DNA from: Calothrix sp. PCC 7103 | GTDB lineage: Bacteria > Cyanobacteriota > Cyanobacteriia > Cyanobacteriales > Nostocaceae | Reading direction: 5' to 3' | Length of the DNA: 64,000 bases | Assembly: GCF_000331305.1 (NCBI RefSeq) | Contig: NZ_KB217478.1 | Location: forward strand, 5,939,646 to 6,003,645 | In this document: one piece after another, positions 35,806-44,739 of the stretch | Layout of the letters: the number at the start of each line of letters is the position of its first letter | Position numbering within the stretch: the stretch's first letter is position 1 | The notes under the pieces: model-generated | The model's input: only the letters and a program-made list of their open reading frames with translations | Database searches by the model: none | Told to the model about the DNA's origin: nothing | Made by a program: the position numbers and the translations under genes

Positions 35806-36784
35806 TACAGTCCTCTACTTCCATCACGACTTTTGACCAAACTAAAGCAAGGTTCATCAGATACAAAATTGATCTGCTCCACTGCTCCCATTGGTCAGAA
35901 TTATAAGAATGTCCAAAGCGATTACGATGAGTATTCAGGTTAAAAAGGATTGGTATAGGTCTATCTGCTGGGTTACTTTTGTCAAAGAAAATTAGTTCTT
36001 CATGTTTAGCTTTATCAATAAGGGTGCCAAACCTTGTATTAGGATTCTCGTCTCCAACAAGCTTGCTCAGTTGCTTTTTAAGGTATTCGTGAGTATTTAT
36101 AACAAAAACTGTCGGTTCTCTAAGAGGCTTGTATTTATTTATCCAGTCGCAAAAAGACTTCTGCTGACCCGAAGTAAAGCAGGCAATTGTGATAAGTGCT
36201 TTTTCTATCAACTCAATCTCTTTTTGCTTAGTCGGGTCAAGGTTTTCAGGAAGTACCTCAACCAAGAGAGTTTCTACTGATGGTTGTTTCGGCGCCTCAA
36301 ATTTGTTAAGTATCTTGGCAGCTTCATCTTGAGTTTCGCGCAGTTCTTCAATAGTACGACTTTGGTTAGCTGCTACATCCCTCAGTGATTCGAGCATGAC
36401 TCGGATGTGTTCAAGCTCGCTCGAAATCTTGCCTTGTGAATCACTACTATCTTCAAGAGAAGGAATTTGTTCATCTTCAAGAAACTGGTCATCAAACTCA
36501 TAATAGTTTGATTTTTTAGCAGGCGCTTCAATATCAGCAGGACGTTGTGTTTTTGGGCGCCGGATATTAAAACTGTCGGCATCGTTCTGAAACTCTTCTA
36601 AAAGGGCTTCATATGTAGTTGGGTCTTTAGGATAAACCCATGCTTCACGATTTCCATCCCATTGCCGTCCTGGAATTTTTTTTGCACGCTCACGATTTCC
36701 AGGATGAATTTTAACTAAAAAATGGGTATTGTCCTCTAAAACCTTGATTGGACCTAATTTTCCAGGGTTAAAACTTATAAGCAT
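35798..36784 (-). CDS. Argonaute partner: HARP-like N-terminus, coiled coil, HEPN-like C-terminus
   Basis: A 328-residue protein, first gene of the cassette. Residues 20-65 (FLVKIHPGNRERAKKIPGR, WDGNREAWVYP) resemble the HARP-type nucleic-acid-annealing fold of SMARCAL1-like proteins. Residues 85-165 are acidic and coiled-coil (SSELEHIRVMLESLRDV). The C-terminal about 150 residues are helical and contain R287-N-R-F-G-H292 (THRNRFGH), an Rx4H motif as in HEPN ribonucleases, followed by the helix WSRSILYLMNLALVW. I infer a toxic RNase effector or sensor controlled by the Argonaute. No APAZ domain is evident, unlike most short-pAgo partners. Domain calls are by eye. Confidence 0.7.
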   Translation of the reverse strand: MLISFNPGKLGPIKVLEDNTHFLVKIHPGNRERAKKIPGRQWDGNREAWVYPKDPTTYEALLEEFQNDADSFNIRRPKTQRPADIEAPAKKSNYYEFDDQFLEDEQIPSLEDSSDSQGKISSELEHIRVMLESLRDVAANQSRTIEELRETQDEAAKILNKFEAPKQPSVETLLVEVLPENLDPTKQKEIELIEKALITIACFTSGQQKSFCDWINKYKPLREPTVFVINTHEYLKKQLSKLVGDENPNTRFGTLIDKAKHEELIFFDKSNPADRPIPILFNLNTHRNRFGHSYNSDQWEQWSRSILYLMNLALVWSKVVMEVEDCNE

Positions 36785-37004
36785 ATTTATATCAAGACGA
36801 ATAATAGTTGAATAAGCAAAAAAATCTAGCGCGATAATTAGAACGCGGTAAAAGCGAAAAATAATATTCTGTCATGATATACAAAATATTTTTATTTGAG
36901 AATTGTGGATATTACACAAAGATTGAAAGTAGAATTACTTAAATATGTTTTTTATAGCATTGTCTAAACATTTCATGTTGGGTTTCTTTAGCCTCCACCC
37001 AACC

Positions 37005-37096
37005 CAATACTGCTCGGTTAACGTATGTAGAGACGTTACATGTAACGTCTCTACAAGGGTTTCACATTTCGCAATTATCTTAACCGAGCAGTATTG
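37005..37096. mobile_element. 92-bp MITE with 10-bp target duplication
   Basis: Perfect 17-bp terminal inverted repeats (CAATACTGCTCGGTTAA) enclose a perfect 30-bp inner palindrome at 37026-37055 (arms TGTAGAGACGTTACA). The flanking direct repeats CCACCCAACC at 36995-37004 and 37097-37106 are identical. The inner palindrome belongs to the same family as 55037-55066. Confidence 0.9.
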
Positions 37097-37143
37097 CCAC
37101 CCAACCTATAACTTTACTTTTAAATAAAATTAAAATCTTTTAA

Positions 37144-37223
37144 GATGCTACCCTGCGGGAAAACTGCGTTAACGTTCGCGACTCATGACAAAAGTATAGA
37201 TTTTACCAGTTTGCAGTAGACAA
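37144..37223. repeat. 80-bp dispersed repeat (second copy of 10331-10410)
   Basis: Both copies share ATGCTACCCTGCGGGAAAAC, TGCGTTAACG, CATGACAAAAGT and ATTTTACC.GTT.GCAGTA in the same order and spacing. Confidence 0.8.
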
Positions 37224-37264
37224 TATCCGTTACATCCGTTACATCCGTTACATCCGTTGCCAGT

Positions 37265-37705
37265 TTATTCTTCGATTCCAAATTCATTAATAACTGCATT
37301 TAAATCGCGTATGCGACGTGAGAGAACGCGAATAATATTTAAAGCAATTTCGGGTGTTTCTTCGATAGCGTCGTGTAATTGTTCTTGAGTTAATTCTAAA
37401 CAATCTGATTGTTCGAGGGTTGTTGCAGTAGCAGAACGAGGTTGAGCGTCAAAAACTGCCATTTCTCCAAAAGATTCACCTTGAGGAAATACAGCAAGCT
37501 GTCGGTCTTCGATATGAACTTTGACGCGACCAGAAACTACTATAAACAGTGAGCGTCCTTCTTCTCCTTGTCGAAAAATTGTATGATTGGCACCAAACGA
37601 CCATTCATCCATAACTGAGGCAAGACGAACAATAAAATCATCGCGTAATTCTTGAAAAATTGGAACTCGACGAACGAATAATAAACGGTCAACGCTGGTT
37701 AACAT
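37265..37705 (-). CDS. Cyclic-nucleotide-binding domain protein
   Basis: A 146-residue, single cNMP-binding (CRP-fold) domain. FRQGEEGRSLFIVVSGRVKV and FGEMAVFDAQPRSATATT form the phosphate-binding cassette, with the GE and R-S-A-T residues that contact cAMP or cGMP. There is no HTH, so it is not a transcription factor by itself. It starts 35 bases after the MFS-HEAT gene and is likely co-transcribed, which suggests second-messenger control of that membrane protein. Confidence 0.85.
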   Translation of the reverse strand: MLTSVDRLLFVRRVPIFQELRDDFIVRLASVMDEWSFGANHTIFRQGEEGRSLFIVVSGRVKVHIEDRQLAVFPQGESFGEMAVFDAQPRSATATTLEQSDCLELTQEQLHDAIEETPEIALNIIRVLSRRIRDLNAVINEFGIEE

Positions 37706-37739
37706 ATTAATATATTGGCTTATGTTTACAGTAGTTATT

Positions 37740-40700
37740 TTAAAGATATTTTTGGATTAATTCTTTGACTTGGGCATAAATTAAAGGATGGGGGTCTTTT
37801 TGTAACTGTGGTAATAGTTCAATGAGTATACGACGTGAAGCTATATTTAGATAACAAATAGCTGCTTCACGCACAAAACTGGTGGGGTGACGTAAGTTTT
37901 CAATTATTTGCTCTGTGGTCAAACGAATATGTGCAGCAGAAGCAAAATGAAAACAACATGCTAAACACCAGTCAGATAGTGAGTTTTCGAGAGTCAGTAA
38001 ATGACGAATTCGGTCACTGACTACCATTTGCTCGTATTTACATATTTTTGCTTCCATTAAAGCTTGAAGTTTTTGTTCTGGGTGACGTTTATCTAAAATT
38101 ATTAGCAGTAGCGATTTATTGGGTAATGTAACTGTATGCTCTAGTATTTCTAAACCCCGCGCTAGGTTTTTTGGTGATTCTGATAAAACATTGAATGCTG
38201 CCGCTTGGATTGTATCTTGAGAATAAAGTAGCTTTAAAAACAAAAATAATCGCTCTTTGATATCTAATTCTAAATCGAGTAACGCACGCTGTAATAATTG
38301 GCATATATCCATTACTTTACGACTAGATAGATAATCGGTAATAAATTGGCGTGTTTTATATTCTAAATAATTTGCGTATACTTCACCTTGTGTTTCTAAA
38401 TCTCTGTAAGCAGCATATATCTCACTTAAAAAGGCTATTTCCTCATCGATTAATCGTTCTACGTGAGTTTCATACGATTTCTCGACTAAACCAGAAATTC
38501 CTTCTTTTTCATGTCGTTTAAGTAAGCTACGAAGAATACGGTTGCGGTCTTTACCCTTCGATGTTTCTAAGCTTTTCCATAACGTATCCATTGCTTCCCA
38601 AGTCGGAATTTCTCCTATTGTTCGCCATGCATACATCCGCACTATTTCTGGTTTATGTGGATTTGTCGCTAAATCCAGTATTAATGGTAATCCTTCGTTT
38701 TCGAGTTTGACGATAGCACGCATCGCACAAGTGCGCGTTGATTTATAGTAAAGTCCATCTAGAAGTGCGGGGTAGTAATCTTCTAATCGTTTTGCTGCTA
38801 TCATTTCTAGCACCGCACGACGCACCCGCAATGATTTGTCTTCTAATAAGTTTGGGATTAAAAGCCGTAACGTTTGTAAATAAACTGCTGCGTTTAATGC
38901 TCTGACTGCATCTACTCGTTCACGTTCACTCGAACTAGTTAGCATTGCTTTGAGTGTGCGAGTACCTGCGACTTTTTGCTGCGTTGTCCCTTGACGCAAT
39001 AGTAATGCTGCGGCAGTTGCGCGAATGATGGGATGTTCTTCGTTGAGAAATTGTTCAAGTTTGCTTAAGTTGGGATTATCTTCTGCTAGCCAAACATAAC
39101 GCAAGACTAACGCGAATATTTCGGGGTTTATCTCGGTTTCTGATTGTTTGAGTAGTAAATTGACTTGTGGTACGTATGTTTTTGTCGCACCTGCATCAAG
39201 CATTGCTTCTAAAGAAGATATTTGTAGCGTGCTTGGTAGTTTGGTTAGTAATGGCGCCAGTACTTCTGCTGCTCCTTGTGGGTCAATAGTAGCTAACAAT
39301 TCAATACATGAACGTTTATCACTTTCGGTACCTGATTCTTTTAGTGCTTTGACCACCGCTTGTTTAAATGTACGCACGTCAACATCGGCGCCTGTTAATT
39401 TACCCCTTCCTGCACTTAACACCAGCAAATCAACATAAAGGGAACGTAGTATCCAAAGTAACCCTAAACAGATAAGCGCGACAATTGTTGTTTCAGCTAC
39501 TAATGCCCAGTTTTTTGCTAAAGGAATTCGGTTTGCCCCGATAAAAAGAGTAATTAAAATTACAATACCTGCGATACCTGTACCCCAAGCTTCAGCAATA
39601 CCCCCCGATAAGGTTTGTACACTCGAACGAAATTTATCAGGAATTGGTTGAAATAGCAGAGGACTACCACTAACTACTAACGTGTAACGCAGTAGTTCGT
39701 CAAAAAACTTCAAAATTACTAAACCCCAAAAAAAGTGTTGCCCTTGTGTGATTGGCAGTAAACTTAATGATGTAATCGATAAGGGTAGTAGAACCGCAAT
39801 ACAAATTGGTAAAGTTGCTGTGGTAAAAAAGACTCCAAACCGTTCGAGGACTCGACTGGATGCAAATAACTGCATCAATAGTTCGCAGACCCCAGTCACC
39901 CCGCTAAATATTCCTAAAAAGCTTGCTATCTCTTGACCACTATAATTTGTTTCGATTTGAGTTAAATATTGAAAGTCGATTAATATATTAATTATTTGTA
40001 ATAATCCAAAAAAAGCAAATAAGAACAGCGAGTAGTGCCTGAGCTTCCCAGAAAGTTGTGGTCGTGCGCGTCCTTCTTTTGAAGCTACCTTTTCAGGTTC
40101 GGGAAATGAACTTTTTTGTTCACTGCTTAAATAACGGAGGATTAAGGCGCCTGCGATAATAAAAATTGCCGAAACGGGAATGATAATATTTTTAAGTCCT
40201 ACGAATATCAACAGCAGTGGCAAACTAAAACCGCTAAAAATATCCGCAACTAATAGTCCGCTACTTATTATGGGGTATGCTCGCTTAATTTCACGAATGT
40301 TAAAGATGTGATTGGCAGCAATAGAAGTGTTGAGGTCGTTAAGCACATAAAACGCATCAACCCATAACCTTAATAGAAATACGGTAGCTACAGCAAGGTA
40401 AGGAATTTCTAAACCCACACGCAGTACTATTAGCGGTATGAACATGCATGGTGCAATTCCCGCTATTACGTAACGCAAGGAAAACATTTTTTGCAAACGG
40501 GAGTAAAAAAAAATGAGTAGCGTACCCATTACGGCACTGGCAAGATAAATTAAAGGCAACCAACTGGCGCCATACTTACCCAAAAACAGCGCGACAGTAC
40601 TATCTTCTGTCCAACGTAACCCTACGGATGTTGTGGTATAAAAAGCCAGCATTAGCCACGTGCGTCTACTCTCCTCTGGACGCAAATTTACAATCGCCAA

Positions 40701-40763
40701 GATTTGCTCATTTAAGTTTAAGTTTTTACCTAACCCTTTAGCCGACCAATGATTGAGTTCCAT
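37740..40763 (-). CDS. MFS/NTT-like membrane protein fused to HEAT repeats
   Basis: A 1007-residue protein. Residues about 30-450 contain 10-12 transmembrane helices of the major-facilitator or nucleotide-translocase (Npt1/AAA) type (TTTSVGLRWTEDSTVALFL, FLLRLWVDAFYVLNDLNTS). The remaining about 550 residues are HEAT-type helical repeats (SCIELLATIDPQGAAEVLAP, IIRATAAALLLRQG, RVRRAVLEMIAAKRLEDY). Similar fusions occur across cyanobacteria without known substrate. The soluble part probably senses or docks a partner, and the downstream cNMP-binding protein is the obvious candidate. Confidence 0.8.
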   Translation of the reverse strand: MELNHWSAKGLGKNLNLNEQILAIVNLRPEESRRTWLMLAFYTTTSVGLRWTEDSTVALFLGKYGASWLPLIYLASAVMGTLLIFFYSRLQKMFSLRYVIAGIAPCMFIPLIVLRVGLEIPYLAVATVFLLRLWVDAFYVLNDLNTSIAANHIFNIREIKRAYPIISSGLLVADIFSGFSLPLLLIFVGLKNIIIPVSAIFIIAGALILRYLSSEQKSSFPEPEKVASKEGRARPQLSGKLRHYSLFLFAFFGLLQIINILIDFQYLTQIETNYSGQEIASFLGIFSGVTGVCELLMQLFASSRVLERFGVFFTTATLPICIAVLLPLSITSLSLLPITQGQHFFWGLVILKFFDELLRYTLVVSGSPLLFQPIPDKFRSSVQTLSGGIAEAWGTGIAGIVILITLFIGANRIPLAKNWALVAETTIVALICLGLLWILRSLYVDLLVLSAGRGKLTGADVDVRTFKQAVVKALKESGTESDKRSCIELLATIDPQGAAEVLAPLLTKLPSTLQISSLEAMLDAGATKTYVPQVNLLLKQSETEINPEIFALVLRYVWLAEDNPNLSKLEQFLNEEHPIIRATAAALLLRQGTTQQKVAGTRTLKAMLTSSSERERVDAVRALNAAVYLQTLRLLIPNLLEDKSLRVRRAVLEMIAAKRLEDYYPALLDGLYYKSTRTCAMRAIVKLENEGLPLILDLATNPHKPEIVRMYAWRTIGEIPTWEAMDTLWKSLETSKGKDRNRILRSLLKRHEKEGISGLVEKSYETHVERLIDEEIAFLSEIYAAYRDLETQGEVYANYLEYKTRQFITDYLSSRKVMDICQLLQRALLDLELDIKERLFLFLKLLYSQDTIQAAAFNVLSESPKNLARGLEILEHTVTLPNKSLLLIILDKRHPEQKLQALMEAKICKYEQMVVSDRIRHLLTLENSLSDWCLACCFHFASAAHIRLTTEQIIENLRHPTSFVREAAICYLNIASRRILIELLPQLQKDPHPLIYAQVKELIQKYL

Positions 40764-40844
40764 GCATTTGTACGAAAGTGGTGAGCGTCACCCAAGTGAA
40801 CGATAAACGAACAGAACATTTGTTCGTATAAATAGCGCTTACGA

Positions 40845-40897
40845 CAAAAGTCCTGAGCTACTGAGTATTATTTTTCCCACTCAGCGCTCAGGACTAT
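40845..40897 (-). terminator. Stem-loop downstream of infC
   Basis: AGTCCTGAGC and ACTGAGT pair with ACTCAG and GCTCAGGACT across a T-rich loop. It lies about 50 bases after the infC stop on the minus strand; the following T-run is short, so it could also stabilise the 3' end. Confidence 0.6.
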
Positions 40898-40943
40898 CAT
40901 GTTTTATGTAAATTTTTGGTAATCGTGCAATTGAATAACGCTA

Positions 40944-41477
40944 TTATTTTTTTGGCGATATTAGCATCATCATGTTCCTACCCTCTTTTTTGGGCATTTG
41001 CTGCACTTCACCAACTGAGTCTAGGTCAGTTGCCATGCGCTTTAGCAGTTCCTCTGCCAAGTCGCTGTGTTGAATTTCTCGACCCCGGAACATGACGGTA
41101 GCTTTTACCTTGTCCCCATCTTTCAAAAAGCGCTCCGCTTGCTTGACGCGCACGTTATAGTCATGCTCTTCTATCTTGTAGCGCATCTTGACTTCTTTAA
41201 CATCAGCAGTATGCTGTTTCTTCCTCGCTTCCCGCGCTTTCTTCTCTTGCTCAAACTTGTATTTGCCATAGTCCATAATACGGCATACAGGCGGTTCAGC
41301 TTTATCTGAGAGAAGCACTAGGTCTAGCTCTTTTTCTTCTGCTAGTTGTAATGCTTCATTGGGTGTTAAAATTCCCAATTGGGCGCCGTCGGTATCAATG
41401 ACCCGAATTTTTGGGAAGCGGATCCGTTCGTTAATTTGGGGCAGGTCGCGACTTCTTCTTTTTTCAATCACAGCCAT
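40944..41477 (-). CDS. infC: Translation initiation factor IF-3
   Basis: A 177-residue, complete IF-3. The N-terminal domain starts with [23 protein letters not shown]. The basic linker [16 protein letters not shown] leads to the C-terminal domain ([58 protein letters not shown]). IF-3 binds the 30S subunit, prevents premature subunit joining and proofreads the start codon. The gene uses ATG rather than the AUU start of E. coli. Neighbouring ribosomal genes rpmI and rplT are absent, so this copy stands alone. Confidence 0.97.
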   Translation of the reverse strand: MAVIEKRRSRDLPQINERIRFPKIRVIDTDGAQLGILTPNEALQLAEEKELDLVLLSDKAEPPVCRIMDYGKYKFEQEKKAREARKKQHTADVKEVKMRYKIEEHDYNVRVKQAERFLKDGDKVKATVMFRGREIQHSDLAEELLKRMATDLDSVGEVQQMPKKEGRNMMMLISPKK

Positions 41478-41966
41478 TTATGATTTGTAGGAGCTATTTG
41501 CTAAGATTTTGGTTACTATCCGAATGTGTACACAACAGTCAAAGCTAAATACCTTCGATAATCAAAGGTTTCTCAACAATAGAAACCTCTGTTCCGAGTT
41601 TAGCTAATTCACAAACAAGTGCGTTTGCGATAACTTTATTTAGCTATACTTGTTATTCTACTCACTCCAACCCAATTTCTGTCAAATTGTTAACGCTTAT
41701 TACAAAACGTCAGTCGTCATATACTATTCTAACAGCTACGACCCTTTAATTGATCAAGCTTTTTATCCGTAAATATACGTAATATTCACGCTTTGGTTTT
41801 TACTTATAGATACTATAAATATTATTAATAGTGCCTCAACAAAGTATGTTTTATCGGTATTTGCAAACATACACCGATTAATTTACTTAGAATAGATTTA
41901 GTCACTGGTAATTATGTCTCTTCAAAGTTAAAACTGTTTACAAAATTTAACGTGCGGGAGGTGTGG
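41478..41966. other. Divergent intergenic region between infC and the hydrolase gene
   Basis: About 490 bases, AT-rich, presumably with both promoters and the infC leader. No gene, riboswitch or repeat recognised. Confidence 0.4.
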
Positions 41967-42905
41967 ATGGTACAATTGATGTGGCAGCAAAGAGTTGGGG
42001 CACAGCGCGATTGGGTTTGGCGGGGATGGCAAACTCGCTATACGTATATTCGGGGTTTACAAACTGGTTGTGATTCTGTACCCATCATTCTTTTACATGG
42101 TTTTGGTGCTTCCATTGGTCACTGGCGCCAAAATTTAGAGGTATTGAGCGAGCATCATACAGTATACGCCCTTGATATGTTGGGATGGGGTGCCTCTGTG
42201 AAAGCACCTGTAAATTACAGTGTTAGTCTTTGGGCTGAACAAGTATACGACTTTTGGCAGAGTTTTATTGGTAAGCCAGTGGTGATAGTAGGAAATTCGC
42301 TAGGTTCGTTAGTTTCCATAGCTGCTGCTGCTGCCCATCCAGAAATGGTAAAGGGTTTAGTGATGATGAGTTTACCCGACCCATCATTAGAGCTTGAAGC
42401 CATTCCCCCATTATTACGTCCAACTGTCGCCACAATTAAAAATTTCGTTGCTTCACCTTTATTTCTTAAGCCTTTATTTTATTTTCTGCGTCAACCTGGG
42501 GTGTTGCGTCGTTGGGCGGCAATTGCGTATGCTAACCCAGAAGCGATTACTGATGAATTGATTGATATTATTGCGGGTCCAACGCAAGACAGAGGCAGTG
42601 TTCGTGCATTTACTGCTTTGTTCAAGGCCTCGATTGGCGCCAATTTTAGTCCTAGTGTTAAAGCTATTTTGCCGACTTTAAATATACCAATGTTGTTGGT
42701 CTGGGGGAAGAAAGATAGATTTGTGCCACCTGCATTGGCGCCGATATTCGCGCAGTACAATAGTAATTTACAGATACTCAACTTAGATAATGTTGGGCAT
42801 TGTCCCCATGATGAGAGTCCGGAGGAAGTAAATCAAGTGATTTTAGACTGGATTGATAGAACATTAGTTCGAGTTACGTCAAGTCCTGTAATAGAAGAAT
42901 GCTAG
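41967..42905 (+). CDS. Alpha/beta-fold hydrolase
   Basis: ATG 41967 has GGGAGGT eight bases upstream and gives 312 residues. The oxyanion HGFGAS (44-49), nucleophile elbow GNSLGS (S111), acid in LLVWGKKDRFVP and His in NVGHCPHDE form the triad. The cap region (PSLELEAIPPLLRP, PLFLKPLFYFLRQPG) is hydrophobic, as in cyanobacterial hydrolases acting on lipid-like or pigment esters. Substrate unknown. It is followed 47 bases downstream by the nuclease-like gene on the same strand. Confidence 0.88.
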   Translation: MVQLMWQQRVGAQRDWVWRGWQTRYTYIRGLQTGCDSVPIILLHGFGASIGHWRQNLEVLSEHHTVYALDMLGWGASVKAPVNYSVSLWAEQVYDFWQSFIGKPVVIVGNSLGSLVSIAAAAAHPEMVKGLVMMSLPDPSLELEAIPPLLRPTVATIKNFVASPLFLKPLFYFLRQPGVLRRWAAIAYANPEAITDELIDIIAGPTQDRGSVRAFTALFKASIGANFSPSVKAILPTLNIPMLLVWGKKDRFVPPALAPIFAQYNSNLQILNLDNVGHCPHDESPEEVNQVILDWIDRTLVRVTSSPVIEEC

Positions 42906-42952
42906 CCTGGATTGCTTGAGAGTTTGTATCGTCGCAGAAAATAGAATCTACA

Positions 42953-44518
42953 ATGCAGCCAAAATCCTTGAAATCTACCCTAGCGACTTTTTCTGTAACT
43001 CTTGGTTTCGGAACCGTTGCAGCTTTTTTGTCACCTTCGTTTAAAACTGGTGCAGCAGTATTTAGTAGTGCAATTGCTAGTGCAGGTATGGCTGTACTGA
43101 ATATTCGAGAACAGAAAAAGAACGAACGATTGCTTCGAGAGGTTAAACGTTTAGCAACAGCCTATGCGAATTTAGAATTAAAGGTAGAAAATTTAGAGAG
43201 ATTTTATCAGCTTCAAAGTAGTAATCAGCTTGTAGTTAACCCAGTTAATTCGATATCAACTTCATATACACCTCAAATTATTGCAGCAACAGGTGTTGAT
43301 AAGTTAATAGCTGAATTAAATAGATTGAAAGTTAATTTAAGGTTGCCTTACAAGCAGTTAGAGAAAGATGATTTATTTGATACAGCTATTTTTATGGGAG
43401 ATAACTATCTTGCATTAGCTTTAGTGTATCGAAAGATGAAAGCGAGTATAAGCGGTGACATGCAGGCTGGTTTTTCGTATAAATTATCTGGGAGTGAGGA
43501 TAATGATGAGATATGTTTACGTTTTCGAGCCATTTTAGAGAGTAAGGGGTTATGGACTTCTAAATATATTAAGTCTGAGAAAAGAATTCGGTTTCAACCA
43601 CATAGTGGAGATACAAAGGTTAGAAGTTTTTTTGAGGGAGGATGGTTAGAAAAGTTTGTTGTTTACAAAATATGTAGTTTGCTTTCACTACATGGTAGAA
43701 ATTTTGAATATTTAATTAATCCTCATGTGAGTTATTCTTTTGAAGAGTCGAAGTATTATGAGCTTGATGCTTTATTTTTAGTTGATAATCAATTAATTTT
43801 ATTTGAAGTCAAAACTGGTGATAAAAGTAATGTATATCTTAATCAAATCAATGAGCATTCTAAACGTAGGCGCCTAAATCTTTCTAAAAATCGAGCTTTT
43901 TTAGTTACATTATCATTAACTGATAGTGAGACTGAGGACTGGAATCGAAATAATAATAATATTACTGTAGTTAATCTGAATAATTTAACAAATTGTTTTG
44001 CTAATAGTTTGGGGATAGTTACTACTGAAGAATCGAAAATACAACCTTCTATATTTAGCACTGAAGAGCTATATACATTTTTGAATCACAAAAAACTGCG
44101 TCCTTCACCAGAACACCGTTTGAATGTGATTACAGAGTTAGTCAGCACGATAAAATCTCTTGAGGAACCATTAACTTTTAATGAAATTAGAAACAAAATT
44201 GCTGAAAAGTTACAGATATCGAAAGCGTTAACAGAAGAAATTTTACGTGCTATTCGACGTTCTAGTTGTTTTGTTAATGCTGAGGGGGGATTAATATCAC
44301 AGTTCACACAGTTGAGTGAGCCAATAAAAGGTTTATTATTTGAAGATATTTCAGTTTTAGATAGTAAATGTATTGAGACTTATGCTTCTACAGTTGTAGC
44401 TGAATATCCAAATTATTTTAACAGCTTACACAATATTAAAATATTTGAAGAAACTGTTGGCGCCGAAGCTCCTGATCTAGAAATAATCAATCAACTCAAG
44501 CTCAGAAATATCAATTAA
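42953..44518 (+). CDS. Membrane-anchored PD-(D/E)xK nuclease-like protein
   Basis: A 521-residue protein. The N-terminus has one or two hydrophobic helices (STLATFSVTLGFGTVAAFL and AAVFSSAIASAGMAVLNI), then a coiled coil (51-90). Residues 228-320 resemble the nuclease part of DUF1887/Card1-type proteins: GGWLEKFVVYK (229-239), the catalytic-like YYELDALFL (E270, D272) and ILFEVKTGD (E285, K287). The C-terminal part is helical, perhaps a winged helix (LTFNEIRNKIAEKLQISKALTEE). No CARF domain or CRISPR array is present. A membrane-linked DNA- or RNA-cleaving defence role is inferred only. Confidence 0.68.
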   Translation: MQPKSLKSTLATFSVTLGFGTVAAFLSPSFKTGAAVFSSAIASAGMAVLNIREQKKNERLLREVKRLATAYANLELKVENLERFYQLQSSNQLVVNPVNSISTSYTPQIIAATGVDKLIAELNRLKVNLRLPYKQLEKDDLFDTAIFMGDNYLALALVYRKMKASISGDMQAGFSYKLSGSEDNDEICLRFRAILESKGLWTSKYIKSEKRIRFQPHSGDTKVRSFFEGGWLEKFVVYKICSLLSLHGRNFEYLINPHVSYSFEESKYYELDALFLVDNQLILFEVKTGDKSNVYLNQINEHSKRRRLNLSKNRAFLVTLSLTDSETEDWNRNNNNITVVNLNNLTNCFANSLGIVTTEESKIQPSIFSTEELYTFLNHKKLRPSPEHRLNVITELVSTIKSLEEPLTFNEIRNKIAEKLQISKALTEEILRAIRRSSCFVNAEGGLISQFTQLSEPIKGLLFEDISVLDSKCIETYASTVVAEYPNYFNSLHNIKIFEETVGAEAPDLEIINQLKLRNIN

Positions 44519-44570
44519 TCATCTTGTACAACGGGAATCCTCTTAATTATTAATATTAAAATCTCTCCAA

Positions 44571-44612
44571 AAACAAAAGCCTTCTCTGATATGCAAGAGA
44601 AGGCTTTTGTTT
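44571..44612 (-). terminator. Strong bidirectional terminator after the rRNA operon
   Basis: A 14-bp perfect stem (ACAAAAGCCTTCTC / GAGAAGGCTTTTGT) has flanking A and T tracts on the two sides. It lies between the 3' end of 5S rRNA (minus strand) and the convergent gene ending at 44518. Confidence 0.88.
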
Positions 44613-44621
44613 GTATTATAG

Positions 44622-44739
44622 CCCTGGCACCGAGCAATTGTTGCAGGAGACAACTCTCCAACTATCGTAGCCGCTGCGGCGTTTCACAACTGAGTTCGGG
44701 ATGGTATCAGAGTGGTTCCACCGCGCAAGAAGCACCAGG
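44622..44739 (-). rRNA. rrf: 5S ribosomal RNA
   Basis: The minus strand reads TCCTGGTGCTTCTTGCGCGG, then GGAACCACTCTGATACCATC and the closing GGTGCCAGGG. The terminal helix and the loop CCGAACTCAGTTGTGAAACG are standard for cyanobacterial 5S rRNA. It is the last gene of the operon. Confidence 0.95.

Larger units (their letters stand above)
36785..37264. other. Intergenic: cassette promoter, MITE and repeats
   Basis: Bases 36785-36940 should contain the promoter of the partner-Argonaute operon. A 92-bp MITE lies at 37005-37096, an 80-bp dispersed repeat at 37144-37223 and nonamer repeats at 37225-37260. No gene seen. Confidence 0.5.
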
